Positions 1 to 9,136 are shown, counted from the stretch's first letter. The stretch is DNA of 36,475 nt from Bacillota bacterium (GCA_023415055.1 JAEZLZ010000100.1:1-36475); one strand, 5' to 3'. Notes: generated by a model not told the origin, from the sequence alone. Numbers and translations are program-made.

Positions 1-85
1 ACATTTCCTGTAAGGCTATTATACTATATTTTAATACTTAATATATAGCTCAAACCTATATAAAATGGAATTAAGTCGGCATAAC

Positions 86-121
86 GGAATTTAAATTTAC
101 ACTGGAATTTAAGTTTTCACT
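86..121. repeat. two tandem 18-bp repeats, possible insertion-sequence end
   Basis: Two directly adjacent 18-base units (86-103 and 104-121) both begin GGAATTTAA and end with a CACT-type tail; they match at 16 of 18 positions. A weaker third copy (GGAATTAAG) starts at 67. Arrays of such short AT-rich repeats ending in CACT resemble the multiple terminal repeats of IS21-type elements as I recall them, but no transposase is visible in the window, so this would be an isolated end or a neighbour cut by the window edge. The rest of 1-375 is AT-rich and holds no gene that I can support. Confidence 0.35.
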
Positions 122-375
122 CAACCCCTTATCCGTTAGTTTGACGTACAAAATGCAACTTTATAAACGATATTGAGCTTTCTAGATCTTATAAATGAAT
201 AAATATTATGTTTGGATTTATACGAGGCATAGTCATTATATTCTAAATTCATTAAATAGTTGCAGTGTTAAAGCAAAAAAAGCTTAAAAAATGTGCTTAT
301 TAACCCGAAAAAGGCTTGTCAAGAGCAAAGATGTCAAAAAAAAGATGATTTTTATGGGTTTTTTCGTAAATATTA

Positions 376-404
376 TTCACATTTGGGAATAATTATGTTA
401 TAAT
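376..404 (+). promoter_or_regulatory. strong vegetative-type promoter of spoVG
   Basis: TTCACA (376-381) and TATAAT (399-404) are separated by exactly 17 bases, and TG at 396-397 makes an extended -10. This leaves a leader of about 140 bases before spoVG. In Bacillus spoVG is sigma-H dependent; the motif seen here is the sigma-A type, so sigma-H control is not shown by this sequence. Confidence 0.7.
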
Positions 405-554
405 AGCATCAGCATTAGCCCGGTATTCAAATTGTTATAGAAAAAAATCATTCTGTGTTTTATTTGTAACAAGGAAAAGTGAAATTAACTAGAAATTAAC
501 TAACTTTTTCTAAACAACTAACGATAAATAACGACAGAAAAGGGGGACCATGCC

Positions 555-836
555 ATGCAAATTACCGACGTACGCGTGCGAAAGGTGAGTAAGGAAGGTA
601 AGATGAAAGCGGTTGTTTCGATTACTCTTGATAACGAGTTCGTGGTTCACGATATCAAGGTAATTGAAGGCGATAAAGGCTTATTCATCGCCATGCCGAG
701 CAGAAAAGCCGGTGACGGAGAGTATCGTGATATTGCTCATCCGATCAATTCGGACACAAGGGATAAGATTCAAAAAATTATCCTTGAAAAGTATGAGATA
801 GCGGCTTTGGAGACGGAAGAAACAGAAGAGGAATAA
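555..836 (+). CDS. spoVG: septation/RNA-binding regulator SpoVG
   Basis: SpoVG is a small regulator that affects asymmetric septation, capsule and virulence genes in Gram-positive bacteria; several homologues bind nucleic acid. The 93-residue product carries the family hallmarks: the MQITDVRVRKV start, the central ALDNEF-like strand region (here ITLDNEFVVHDIKVIEG), the FIAMPSRK motif and the DIAHPINSDTR segment. Length is typical (84-97 aa), with an acidic tail of Glu and Thr. The start at 555 is set by AGGGGG at 541-546; another ATG at 550 is in a different frame. A strong promoter lies upstream and a terminator directly downstream, so it is probably transcribed alone. Confidence 0.95.
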   Translation: MQITDVRVRKVSKEGKMKAVVSITLDNEFVVHDIKVIEGDKGLFIAMPSRKAGDGEYRDIAHPINSDTRDKIQKIILEKYEIAALETEETEEE

Positions 837-858
837 TCAGAATCGGTAATAAAAAGCC

Positions 859-888
859 AAAAAAGCAGCAGAGGAGCTGCTTTTTTTG
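859..888 (+). terminator. intrinsic terminator after spoVG
   Basis: AGCAGC (864-869) pairs with GCTGCT (876-881) around a 6-base loop, is extended by A/T pairs, and is followed by a run of seven T residues. Confidence 0.85.
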
Positions 889-967
889 TTGCCACCTACT
901 CTTAAAAAGTTTATAATAATATCGCATGTATCCGGTTTCGATAAGATAAGTAAAGGTGGATCATAGA

Positions 968-1957
968 ATGAGGGAGTCATTGACGAATAAATGCGATTTG
1001 TTTGCGAACAATTATTATGTGCTAAGCAAGAAATTTAAGTGGAATAATACGATAAATACAAGGCTGGGGGCCTTACTCTATACAATGGAAAACCGAGAGG
1101 CGGATGCAGATGCAATTGAACGCTGCCGTAAGATTATCAAGGAACATACGGGAATATTCTCGCAGTTTAAGGATACAACGAATTTCATGACTTCAGTTAT
1201 GCTATCCCTGCAACCGGATCCTGAACCGATGTTTAAGAGTGTTTTGAATGTCTATGATGCGATGAAGAAGGAAGGCTTTCATGCATCCCCATATTTGGTG
1301 CTGGCAGCAATCTCGATTGCTCTTCAATCGGATCCTTATAACTATCAGAGAGTCATCACTTCAGCGAAGAATTATTATGATGCCATGAAAGAGGAACACA
1401 AATTCATTACCTCTTCGGATGATTATGGCTTTGCTGCGCTGCTTGCTATGTCAGAGAAACCGGTATATCAGGCGGTGAAGGAGATGGAGGATTGCTATCG
1501 ATTGCTCAAAGGGGATTTCTTCGGTGCAAATGCGGTTCAGGCATTATCCCATGTACTTACCTTCAGTGAGGAGTCTGCTTATGCAAAATGCAAACGGATC
1601 GCAGACCTAGATCGTGCGTTAAAGAATAGAAAAAGTAAGATTGGATCCGGAATAGAGTTGTCCTTTCTGGGAGTAATCGCTCTCCTACAGGAGGACACAG
1701 AAGAGCTCGCGGATAAAATTGCAGAAGTCAAGGATTACTTAAAGAATAAGAAGGGCTTCGGCAGCTGGTCTATGTCCAATACAGAACGTACTATGTTTGC
1801 GGTGGCAGTTGTCTGCGACGATTATCTTACCGATATGAAGCGTAAAACTATGGAATATACCTTAGCAAATAACATTACCGGAATATTGATTGCACAGCAG
1901 ATGGCAGTGATGGCAGCAGCCTCCGGTGCCGCAGCTGCAGGGGCAGCATCAAACTAA
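968..1957 (+). CDS. DUF4003 family protein
   Basis: A soluble, mainly helical protein of 329 residues that I place in the DUF4003 family (common in Firmicutes, function unknown). It shows repeated helical segments spaced like a tetratricopeptide-like solenoid, with recurrent phrases such as DPEPMFKSVLNVYDAMKK and DPYNYQRVITSAKNYYDAMK. The C-terminus (from about residue 300) is an Ala/Met-rich hydrophobic stretch ending AAAAGAASN, which could contact a membrane. A GTG at 956 is in frame, but AAAGGTGG at 952-959 sits eight bases ahead of ATG 968, which decides the start. It lies between spoVG and pth; a link to either is only positional. Confidence 0.75.
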   Translation: MRESLTNKCDLFANNYYVLSKKFKWNNTINTRLGALLYTMENREADADAIERCRKIIKEHTGIFSQFKDTTNFMTSVMLSLQPDPEPMFKSVLNVYDAMKKEGFHASPYLVLAAISIALQSDPYNYQRVITSAKNYYDAMKEEHKFITSSDDYGFAALLAMSEKPVYQAVKEMEDCYRLLKGDFFGANAVQALSHVLTFSEESAYAKCKRIADLDRALKNRKSKIGSGIELSFLGVIALLQEDTEELADKIAEVKDYLKNKKGFGSWSMSNTERTMFAVAVVCDDYLTDMKRKTMEYTLANNITGILIAQQMAVMAAASGAAAAGAASN

Positions 1958-2070
1958 GGCATACTTATGCTGAGAGAGCAGGTCACAGGCTAAGGAATAT
2001 TATAGAATCAAGATTACCGCAAAGAAATGCTGCAAGTACTGTCTGGTTAAGAATAGAAAGGTTAATTCAT

Positions 2071-2637
2071 ATGTACATTATAGTAGGTTTAGGAAACCCA
2101 ACGAAGGAATATCAGGCAACCAGACATAATATCGGTTGGGATGCCATAACAAGGATATCGGAGGATTACCGCATTCCTTTGGACTTTAAGAAGCATAAGG
2201 CCATCTGTGGGAAGGGCTACATCGAGGGAGAGAAGGTTATTCTGGCCCAGCCGATTACCTACATGAACCTAAGCGGTGAAAGTGTGCGTGAGTTGATGGA
2301 TTTTTATAAAGTATCACCGCAGGAGATTATCATTGTCTATGATGATATCAGCCTAGAGGTAGGACAGCTTCGCATCCGCAAGAAAGGCAGTGCCGGCGGG
2401 CATAATGGTATCAAAAGCATTATCAGCCATCTTGGCACCGATGAATTTCCAAGAATTAAGGTGGGAGTCGGTGACAAACCAAAAGACTGGGATTTGGCAG
2501 ACTATGTACTCTCTCGCTTTACCAAAGAGGAGAATGCGATTATTCGTGATGCTCTGAAGGATACTTCCGACGCCTGCCGTATGATTACCCGCGGCGAGAT
2601 CGACGCAGCGATGAACCAATATAATCGTAAGAAGTAA
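2071..2637 (+). CDS. pth: peptidyl-tRNA hydrolase
   Basis: Hydrolyses the ester bond of peptidyl-tRNA released from stalled ribosomes, recycling tRNA in the cytoplasm. The 188-residue protein matches the family length and shows all active-site landmarks: IVGLGNP with Asn9, RHNIGWD with catalytic His19, YMNLSG with Asn66, YDDI with Asp92, and the GGHNG loop (His111, Asn112). AGAAAGG precedes the ATG at a good distance. The pairing with mfd downstream is the common Firmicute order, but here a 250-base spacer with a large inverted repeat separates the two. Confidence 0.97.
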   Translation: MYIIVGLGNPTKEYQATRHNIGWDAITRISEDYRIPLDFKKHKAICGKGYIEGEKVILAQPITYMNLSGESVRELMDFYKVSPQEIIIVYDDISLEVGQLRIRKKGSAGGHNGIKSIISHLGTDEFPRIKVGVGDKPKDWDLADYVLSRFTKEENAIIRDALKDTSDACRMITRGEIDAAMNQYNRKK

Positions 2638-2717
2638 TATTTATTATAGATGAGCAAATTAATATTAATTGATACGTATGTCAAAAGCCGTGAGAATTAC
2701 AATAAAAATAGTAACGT

Positions 2718-2816
2718 AGGTATGCAAAAATAGCGCAGACCGGCTGACAGCATCAATAAGCTCATTCGTTTGCTTATTGATACTGGAAGGAAAGGCAAGT
2801 CTATTTTTGTATACCT
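2718..2816. repeat. nested inverted repeat between pth and mfd
   Basis: Outer arms of 16 bases (2718-2733 and 2801-2816) are complementary at 15 positions; the sixteenth is a G-T pair in RNA. Inside lies a perfect 10-bp stem (2752-2761 with 2772-2781, ATCAATAAGC and its complement) with a 10-base loop. Unpaired asymmetric segments flank the inner stem. There is no T tract, so it is not a plain terminator. It could be a small non-autonomous transposable element or a structured leader of mfd. Confidence 0.7.
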
Positions 2817-2886
2817 GTAGTACTATTTTATACAATCTCTGTGGGCTTTTGACTTATGCCTATTCATAGTAGCAGGAGGATATAGT

Positions 2887-5800
2887 GTGAAGACCTTTAC
2901 CATGCCCTTGATGGAGTTAAAGGAATTTAATGATATCAGGAATAACATAAGAACGAAATCTCTGCCGGTACATGTTACCGGCTGTATTGATTCCCAAAAA
3001 TGTCACCTGATCCAGGGGCTTGCAGAGGGGTTCCGTTATCGAGTCATCGTGACCTACAATGATCTTAAGGCAAAGGAGATTTATGAGGATTACCGCCTTT
3101 ACGACAAGGAGGTTCTGTTGTATCCTGCGAAGGATATTATCTTCTACAGCGCAGATATCCACGGAAACGCTATTGTCAGAGACCGCCTCAAGGTGCTGCG
3201 CCGCCTGATCGAGAAGAAGGAAGCTACAATTATTCTTACTCTGGATGGAGGAATGGATCGGCTTCTTCCCCTACAGATGGTGAAGGAGCGTATCCTTACG
3301 GTGAATTCGTCATCGACCTTAAAGCTGACTCAGTTCAGTGAGGATCTGGTGCACCTGGGCTATGAGCGCCAGGCGCAGGTAGAATCTCCCGGAGATTTTG
3401 CGGTACGTGGCGGTATCATCGATATCTTCCCGCTTACGGAGGATGCACCCTATCGTATCGAATTGTGGGGGGATGAGATAGATTCCATCCGAACCTTTGA
3501 TGTCAGCAGCCAGAGATCCATCGAACAGGTGGAGGAGCTGATTATCTATCCCGCAGCAGAGATCATTCCCGATGAGGAGAGACTCCGTGCAGGTATCAAG
3601 AAACTGGAAGCAGAGGAAAAGCAGTATTATAAAGCGCTGAGAGATCAGTTTAAGACAGAGGAAGCAGCCAGGATACATCAGATTATTCAGGAGTTTAAGG
3701 ATAATCTGGAGGCATATCAGGGATCCGTTGCACTGGAGAGCTACATCAGTTATTTCTTCGAGCAGACCATGAGCTTCTTCCAGTATTTTGATAATGAGGA
3801 TACGATTTTCTTCCTTGATGAGCCCGGAAGGCTTACGGAAAAGGGAGAAGCGGTCGAGCTTGAATTTCGTGAGGGCATGATCGGACGTATCGAAAAGGGT
3901 TATATTCTACCCGGACAGAGCGATGTCATCTATGGTTATAAGGAAGTCATGGGGATGTTGGCGAACCGAAATTCGATTCTGATCAGCACCATGGAGGTTA
4001 AGAATAACTTTTATACACCGAAGCATAAATATGATTTTACCGTTCAGACCGTTGCCTCTTATCATAATAATTTTGAGGTACTGATTAAGGATCTGGAACG
4101 TTGGAAGAAGAATAAATATCGTGTTATTCTGCTCTCCGGCTCCCGCACGAGAGCGATGCGTCTCAGCGATGATCTTAGAGAATTCAATCTGAGTGCCTTC
4201 TACAGTGAGGATATGGATCGAGTATTGCAAAGCGGCGAGATTATGGTCGCCTATGGTAACCTGCGAAGGGGCTTTGAGTATCCGTTAATCAAGCTGGTAG
4301 TCATCTCCGAGAGTGATATCTTCGGTACGGAGAAGAAGAAAAAGAAAAAGAAATCTTCTTATGAGGGAAACAAGATCCAGAGCTTTACGGAGCTGACACC
4401 GGGAGATTACGTGGTCCATGAGAATCATGGTCTCGGTATCTATAAAGGAATCGAAAAGATTGAAGTAGACAAAGTAACAAAGGACTATATTAAGATAGAA
4501 TATGGTGGCGGAGGCGTGTTGTATATCCTTGCAACAGGCCTTGATGTGATTCAAAAATATTCCGGTTCCGAGGGACGCAAACCGAAGTTGAACAAGCTTA
4601 ATTCAATCGAATGGAAGAATACCAAGGCGAAAGTTCGGGGAGCGGTTCAGGAGGTTGCTAAGGAGCTGGTGGAACTATATGCGCAGAGGCAGGAGAAGAT
4701 CGGCTTCGAATTCGGAGAGGACACCGTATGGCAGAAGGAATTCGAGGAAGCATTTCCGTATGAGGAGACAGAGGATCAGCTGCGCGCAATCGAAGCAACC
4801 AAGCAGGATATGCAGAGTAAGCGTATCATGGACCGCCTGATCTGCGGCGATGTCGGTTATGGCAAGACGGAGATCGCTATCCGGGCTGCCTTCAAAGCAG
4901 TATCCTATGGAAAGCAGGTGGTGGTACTGGTACCGACGACCATTTTGGCACAGCAGCACTATAATACTTTGGTACAGCGAATGATGGATTTCCCGGTCAG
5001 TATTGATGTACTGTCACGTTTTCGAAGCAGTGCAGAGCAGAAGAAGACACTAGAGCGGTTAAAGAGAGGAAGTCTTGATATCGTCGTCGGGACGCATCGA
5101 GTGCTATCCTCGGATGTGAAGTTCAAGAATCTGGGACTACTGATCGTAGATGAGGAGCAGCGCTTTGGTGTTACCCATAAAGAGAAGATTAAGCAGATGA
5201 AGAAGGACATTGATGTCCTCACTTTGACAGCGACACCGATTCCGAGAACACTCCATATGAGTCTGGTCGGAATCCGCGATATGAGTGTACTGGACGAGCC
5301 GCCGGTGGATCGTCTGCCGATTCAAACCTATGTACTGGAGCATAATGACGAGATTATAAGGGAAGCCATCAACCGAGAGCTTGCCAGGGATGGACAGGTG
5401 TACTATGTCTATAACCGGGTAAACGGTATCGACGAGATTGCGAATAATGTAGCTCGTCTATGCCCGGAGGCAAATGTAGCCTTTGCCCATGGTCAGATGA
5501 ATGAGCGTACTCTGGAGAAAATCATGTTTGACTTTATCTCCGGTGAAATTGATGTCCTTGTCTCAACGACCATTATTGAGACGGGTCTAGATATCTCGAA
5601 TGTAAATACGATGATTATCGATGATGCGGATCGGCTGGGATTATCCCAGCTCTATCAGCTGCGCGGTCGTGTCGGCAGATCCAACCGTACTGCCTATGCA
5701 TTTTTGATGTATCGAAGAGATAAGATGCTCAAGGAGATCGCGGAGAAGCGGCTCCATGCCATCAAGGAATTCACCGAGCTTGGTTCCGGCTTTAAGATTG

Positions 5801-6420
5801 CGATGCGAGATCTGGAGATCCGCGGGGCAGGTAACCTTCTGGGTGCCGAGCAGAGTGGACATATGGAAGCAGTTGGCTATGATTTGTATTGCAAGATGTT
5901 AAACGAAGCGGTCAAATCCATGAAGGGAGGGGAGACGGCCCCGGAGGAATCCTACGAAACTACCGTCGACATGGATATGGATGCCTATATTCCGGCAACC
6001 TATATTAAGAATGAGGTTCAGAAGCTGGATATCTATAAGAGAATAGCTGAGATTGAGAATGAAGAGGAAATGATGGATATGCAGGAGGAGCTGACCGATC
6101 GTTTCGGAGATATGCCTACGGCGGTGAACAACCTCTTAAATATTGCATTGATCAAGGCAATCTGCCACAGCCTGTATATCGTGCAGCTCATTCATAAGGA
6201 AAATGAGGTCAAATTAATTATGTATCCAAAAGCGAAGCTGGCGGTTGAAAAGATCCCCGAGCTTATGCTAAAATATCAGAACAATCTGAAGCTGATGCCG
6301 CAGACGAATCCTTATTTCGTTTACCGCTTACCGGGTAGTTCCAAGGGGCGTCCGGAGTCGATTGCTATCTTTGACTTGTTATATAAGCTCTTGGAGGATT
6401 TTAAGATATTGCTGCAGTAA
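2887..6420 (+). CDS. mfd: transcription-repair coupling factor Mfd
   Basis: A DNA translocase that removes RNA polymerase stalled at lesions and recruits UvrA for nucleotide-excision repair. At 1177 residues it is full length. In order: the UvrB-like N-terminal domains with ESPGDFAVRGGIIDIFP (about 165-180), a lysine-rich linker (about 484-490), the RNA polymerase-interacting domain (about 500-560, LTPGDYVVHENHGLGIYKG), the helicase core with Walker A GDVGYGKTE (about 653-661), DEEQRFG (about 754), TATPIPRTL and motif VI QLRGRVGRS, and the C-terminal TRCF domain. The GTG start at 2887 follows AGGAGGA at 2874-2880. The following lipoprotein begins 54 bases after the stop and may be cotranscribed. 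Confidence 0.98.
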   Translation: MKTFTMPLMELKEFNDIRNNIRTKSLPVHVTGCIDSQKCHLIQGLAEGFRYRVIVTYNDLKAKEIYEDYRLYDKEVLLYPAKDIIFYSADIHGNAIVRDRLKVLRRLIEKKEATIILTLDGGMDRLLPLQMVKERILTVNSSSTLKLTQFSEDLVHLGYERQAQVESPGDFAVRGGIIDIFPLTEDAPYRIELWGDEIDSIRTFDVSSQRSIEQVEELIIYPAAEIIPDEERLRAGIKKLEAEEKQYYKALRDQFKTEEAARIHQIIQEFKDNLEAYQGSVALESYISYFFEQTMSFFQYFDNEDTIFFLDEPGRLTEKGEAVELEFREGMIGRIEKGYILPGQSDVIYGYKEVMGMLANRNSILISTMEVKNNFYTPKHKYDFTVQTVASYHNNFEVLIKDLERWKKNKYRVILLSGSRTRAMRLSDDLREFNLSAFYSEDMDRVLQSGEIMVAYGNLRRGFEYPLIKLVVISESDIFGTEKKKKKKKSSYEGNKIQSFTELTPGDYVVHENHGLGIYKGIEKIEVDKVTKDYIKIEYGGGGVLYILATGLDVIQKYSGSEGRKPKLNKLNSIEWKNTKAKVRGAVQEVAKELVELYAQRQEKIGFEFGEDTVWQKEFEEAFPYEETEDQLRAIEATKQDMQSKRIMDRLICGDVGYGKTEIAIRAAFKAVSYGKQVVVLVPTTILAQQHYNTLVQRMMDFPVSIDVLSRFRSSAEQKKTLERLKRGSLDIVVGTHRVLSSDVKFKNLGLLIVDEEQRFGVTHKEKIKQMKKDIDVLTLTATPIPRTLHMSLVGIRDMSVLDEPPVDRLPIQTYVLEHNDEIIREAINRELARDGQVYYVYNRVNGIDEIANNVARLCPEANVAFAHGQMNERTLEKIMFDFISGEIDVLVSTTIIETGLDISNVNTMIIDDADRLGLSQLYQLRGRVGRSNRTAYAFLMYRRDKMLKEIAEKRLHAIKEFTELGSGFKIAMRDLEIRGAGNLLGAEQSGHMEAVGYDLYCKMLNEAVKSMKGGETAPEESYETTVDMDMDAYIPATYIKNEVQKLDIYKRIAEIENEEEMMDMQEELTDRFGDMPTAVNNLLNIALIKAICHSLYIVQLIHKENEVKLIMYPKAKLAVEKIPELMLKYQNNLKLMPQTNPYFVYRLPGSSKGRPESIAIFDLLYKLLEDFKILLQ

Positions 6421-6474
6421 TAGTCGTACCATATATAAGCGGTATGCATCAGTGCTTTGAAAGGGGAACGAACG

Positions 6475-7878
6475 ATGAGAACAAGTCGTAAAACGATTAT
6501 AATCATAACCGTAATGCTTCTGCTTATGCTGTTATCAGCCTGCAGAACCAAAGAGGAACGATATGAATTGACAAACTATATAGGGAAAAGTGTTTCCACC
6601 TTTGAGAGGAGATCGGGAACGAAGTTAGCGGAGCAGGGTACCGGAGTGTACCTTATGAAGAATGTGGTTCAGGTCATGGCTCCGGATAAGAAGGTTAATG
6701 CCATTTCCTTATTGAACAATGCCGGTGAATATAAAGTCTTCGGAGTATCTGTCGGTATGCCGAGGACTGACGTAGAGGCTTTGCTCACAGAACATTTTGG
6801 TAAAGAGATTGCCAAGACGACGAATACCGAGAAGAATGCAGTTACCTATACTTATCTGAAAAATGACGAAGAGCTTTATATCTCTTATGATGCTGATAAA
6901 GAAACAGTTACAGAATTATCCTACTATATCGTTGATGTCAAGGAGAAGGAAGCTACTGAGTCAGAGGAACAATCCAATTCAGGTGAGCTGATGGCTATGA
7001 TCGGTGATACCCGCGTCTATTACAATGAAGCGATGGTTTACCTGAAAGCAGCACAGCAAAAATATGAGACAACCTATGGGAAGAATATCTGGGATGCCGA
7101 TATCCTGGGTAACGGCGAGACCTTTGGCTCTATGATTAAGGATGAAGTTGTAAATCAGCTTACCGAACTGAAGATTATCAGTGCAGAAGCAGCCAAACAG
7201 GATATCGCATTATCCGAGGAGGAGCTAGCGGATGCCAACGCATATGCGAAGGAACATTTTGAAGGTCTTACTTCAGAAGATATTAGTAAATATCTGATTA
7301 CAGAGGAACTGCTACGCAAGGTTTATGCCGATAATCTTCTGGCAGAGAAGGTATTTGAGAACAAAACCATCAATGTAGATAACAAGGTGTCGGATCTCGA
7401 GGCAAAGCAGATTACTATTCAGCAGATCTTAATAAACAGCGTTCGTTATGATGCCGAGGGTAAACCGGTGGAATTATCTGCTGAGGAGAAGGCAGATGCA
7501 TATGAGAAGGTTCAGAATTTACTGGAGCAGGCAAAGACTACAGAGGATTTTAAAGCTTTGGCGGAGGCAAATTCGGAAGCGGATACAGTAGAATATACCT
7601 TCGGTCGGGGAGAAGGACCCGAGGAATACAGCGATTCCTTTGAACAAGCTGCCTTTTCCTTAAAAACCGGACAGGTCAGCAATATTATTACCACCGATTA
7701 CGGCTGGCATATCCTGTATTGTGTGTCCGATAATAATGTGGATGCCACCACCCAACGTAAAGAAGAGATTATCAATCAGCGAAGAAGTGAGCTGTTTGCA
7801 GAGCTTTATAAGGAGTGGAGCGCAAATTATGATGTCGTAGTCAACAGTGAAGCATGGAAAGCCATCAGCTTTGAATAG
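6475..7878 (+). CDS. parvulin-type peptidyl-prolyl isomerase lipoprotein
   Basis: A predicted membrane-anchored extracellular foldase, PrsA/PpiC-like. Residues 1-24 form a lipoprotein signal with the lipobox LLSAC (Cys at about 23). An N-terminal domain of about 130 residues of unknown type precedes a SurA-like helical region (about 165-290), and a rotamase domain follows (about 300-410), recognised by QITIQQILI, the FGRGEGPEEYSDSFEQAAF segment and TDYGWHILYC. The length (467 aa) is larger than PrsA (about 290) because of the N-terminal domain. A TTG at 6457 is in frame, but AAAGGGG at 6460-6466 favours ATG 6475. The conserved position after mfd suggests one operon. Confidence 0.88.
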   Translation: MRTSRKTIIIITVMLLLMLLSACRTKEERYELTNYIGKSVSTFERRSGTKLAEQGTGVYLMKNVVQVMAPDKKVNAISLLNNAGEYKVFGVSVGMPRTDVEALLTEHFGKEIAKTTNTEKNAVTYTYLKNDEELYISYDADKETVTELSYYIVDVKEKEATESEEQSNSGELMAMIGDTRVYYNEAMVYLKAAQQKYETTYGKNIWDADILGNGETFGSMIKDEVVNQLTELKIISAEAAKQDIALSEEELADANAYAKEHFEGLTSEDISKYLITEELLRKVYADNLLAEKVFENKTINVDNKVSDLEAKQITIQQILINSVRYDAEGKPVELSAEEKADAYEKVQNLLEQAKTTEDFKALAEANSEADTVEYTFGRGEGPEEYSDSFEQAAFSLKTGQVSNIITTDYGWHILYCVSDNNVDATTQRKEEIINQRRSELFAELYKEWSANYDVVVNSEAWKAISFE

Positions 7879-7890
7879 GTCATTATTTAA

Positions 7891-8074
7891 GTATATGAAA
7901 TAAGTTCAAACGAGGATAGCAGACATCCCTCACACACAGGTTGCCGGACAGATCACTGTCAGGTATGCCATAGTCGGACAATAATTGTCCGCCTCTGTCA
8001 TACCTGACAGCAATCTGTTCGTCAAACAGTGTATTACGGGATATCAGCTATCCTCGTTCGAACTTATAATATAC
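7891..8074. repeat. MITE-like long imperfect inverted repeat
   Basis: The sequence folds back on itself about base 7983. Arms 7902-7982 and 7984-8065 align along their whole length. Perfect blocks include the 17-base central palindrome 7975-7991 (CGGACAATAATTGTCCG) and 7956-7967 with 7999-8010 (CTGTCAGGTATG and its complement); the outer 19 bases match at 18. Matching extends with small gaps out to GTATAT/ATATAC at 7891 and 8074. No ORF of note lies inside. The shape fits a non-autonomous miniature transposable element. Confidence 0.8.
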
Positions 8075-8218
8075 GCATTGAAGGAACGAATTATTAAAAA
8101 TCATGCAGTTAGTAAAATAGTGCTGTACAGGACATCAGCTATCCTCGTTCGAACTTATAATATACGCATTGAAGGAACTGATTAATAAAAATCATGCAGT
8201 CAGAAAATAGTGCTTTAG
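8037..8218. repeat. 91-bp tandem duplication overlapping the inverted repeat
   Basis: About 8037-8127 is repeated at 8128-8218 with a 91-base period: ATCAGCTATCCTCG begins at 8043 and at 8134, followed in both by the same arm sequence, the same ATTGAAGGAAC and the same AAAATCATGCAGT. The copies differ at only a handful of positions. The unit contains the right terminus of the inverted-repeat element plus about 50 bases of flank, so the end of the element has been duplicated. The remaining bases to 8290 show nothing I recognise. Confidence 0.85.
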
Positions 8219-8290
8219 GGGCTTAGCGAGACGCATTTGACTATTGTAACCTATGATGGGAGTATCCTTGATTTCTCTGAGTAATTTTTA

Positions 8291-9109
8291 TCATCGATTG
8301 GTTTTACGATACTCTGCGGGTGTCAGGCTAAATAGTTTTTTAAAATGCTTATAAAAGGAGGGCGTGTCTTTAAAGCCGCAGGAGTAGGCGATCTCAGTAA
8401 TATTTAAGAGATTTTCCTCCAACATCTTTCTAGCGGTATTCAGCCGATAATGAATCAGATATTGTTGCGGTGAAGTATGATAGTAATCCATAAACAGCTT
8501 ATAAAGATAGGTACGATCGATCCCAATCTGTCTGGAGATATCAGAGATTCGGACGGGGTAGGAATAATTATTCTGAATATATTCCACCGCATTCGTCAGA
8601 TAGGTCTGGCTCACAGAGGTAACATTCGGGAGATCTCCGGGCAGCATCAGCGAAAAGATATGATACATCCTACTGAGTATACTGTATTCATTCATCGATC
8701 CCTGTTCAAAACAAGCGACCATCTCTAATAAAGTTTCGGATAACAATCCATTGCTTTTATCATCAATAACCGGCTTCTCTCTGGTGAAGCCGCAGCGCGT
8801 CAAGATATTCTTAACCTCATATCCATCAAAACCCATCCAGCAATAATCCCAAGGGTCTGCAGCATCTGCTTCATAATATGTAGATTCTCCCGGGCAGATT
8901 AAGAACATCTGTCCTTTCTCCACCGGATAAGTATTATCACCGACATAATAGGTTCCTCTTCCCTTCGAGACTACATGGATCAGATAGTGCTGCCTTACGG
9001 CAGGGCCAAAGGAATGGGATGGACGGCAGTGCTCCCAACCGCAAAAATACAACATCAGAGACATAGCGGGGGCAGTAGCGTTGTCGATATGATTGATTTC
9101 TATCACCAT
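8291..9109 (-). CDS. AraC-family transcriptional regulator, likely activator of the GH4 gene
   Basis: 272 residues. An N-terminal cupin-like ligand-binding domain (about 20-130, with HYLIHVVSKGRGTYYVGD and the GQMFLICPGE turn) precedes two helix-turn-helix motifs (about 170-270, ending YSCGFKDTPSFYKHFKKLF and TPAEYRKTNR), as in sugar-responsive members such as MsmR/RafR. It is divergently transcribed from the alpha-galactosidase-like gene with 147 bases between the starts, the classical layout of a sugar activator and its target. The likely ligand is therefore an alpha-galactoside; this is inferred from position. On the minus strand AAAGGAT precedes the ATG. Confidence 0.88.
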   Translation of the reverse strand: MVIEINHIDNATAPAMSLMLYFCGWEHCRPSHSFGPAVRQHYLIHVVSKGRGTYYVGDNTYPVEKGQMFLICPGESTYYEADAADPWDYCWMGFDGYEVKNILTRCGFTREKPVIDDKSNGLLSETLLEMVACFEQGSMNEYSILSRMYHIFSLMLPGDLPNVTSVSQTYLTNAVEYIQNNYSYPVRISDISRQIGIDRTYLYKLFMDYYHTSPQQYLIHYRLNTARKMLEENLLNITEIAYSCGFKDTPSFYKHFKKLFSLTPAEYRKTNR

Positions 9110-9119
9110 GGGGGTATCC

Positions 9120-9136
9120 TTTCTATACTATAGAAA
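9120..9136. promoter_or_regulatory. 17-bp perfect dyad in the araC-GH4 divergent spacer
   Basis: TTTCTATACTATAGAAA is an 8+1+8 perfect palindrome, ten bases upstream of the AraC start codon and covering its ribosome-binding region. It is a candidate operator for autoregulation, but AraC proteins usually bind direct half-sites, so another repressor or chance is possible. Confidence 0.4.

Noticed and set aside
2638..2886. T-box or other known riboswitch before mfd
   Set aside because: No T-box sequence or aptamer core seen; only the nested inverted repeat.
7985..8185. 66-codon ORF in the inverted-repeat/tandem-repeat region
   Set aside because: Lies wholly in repeat sequence, no ribosome site, no protein-like composition.
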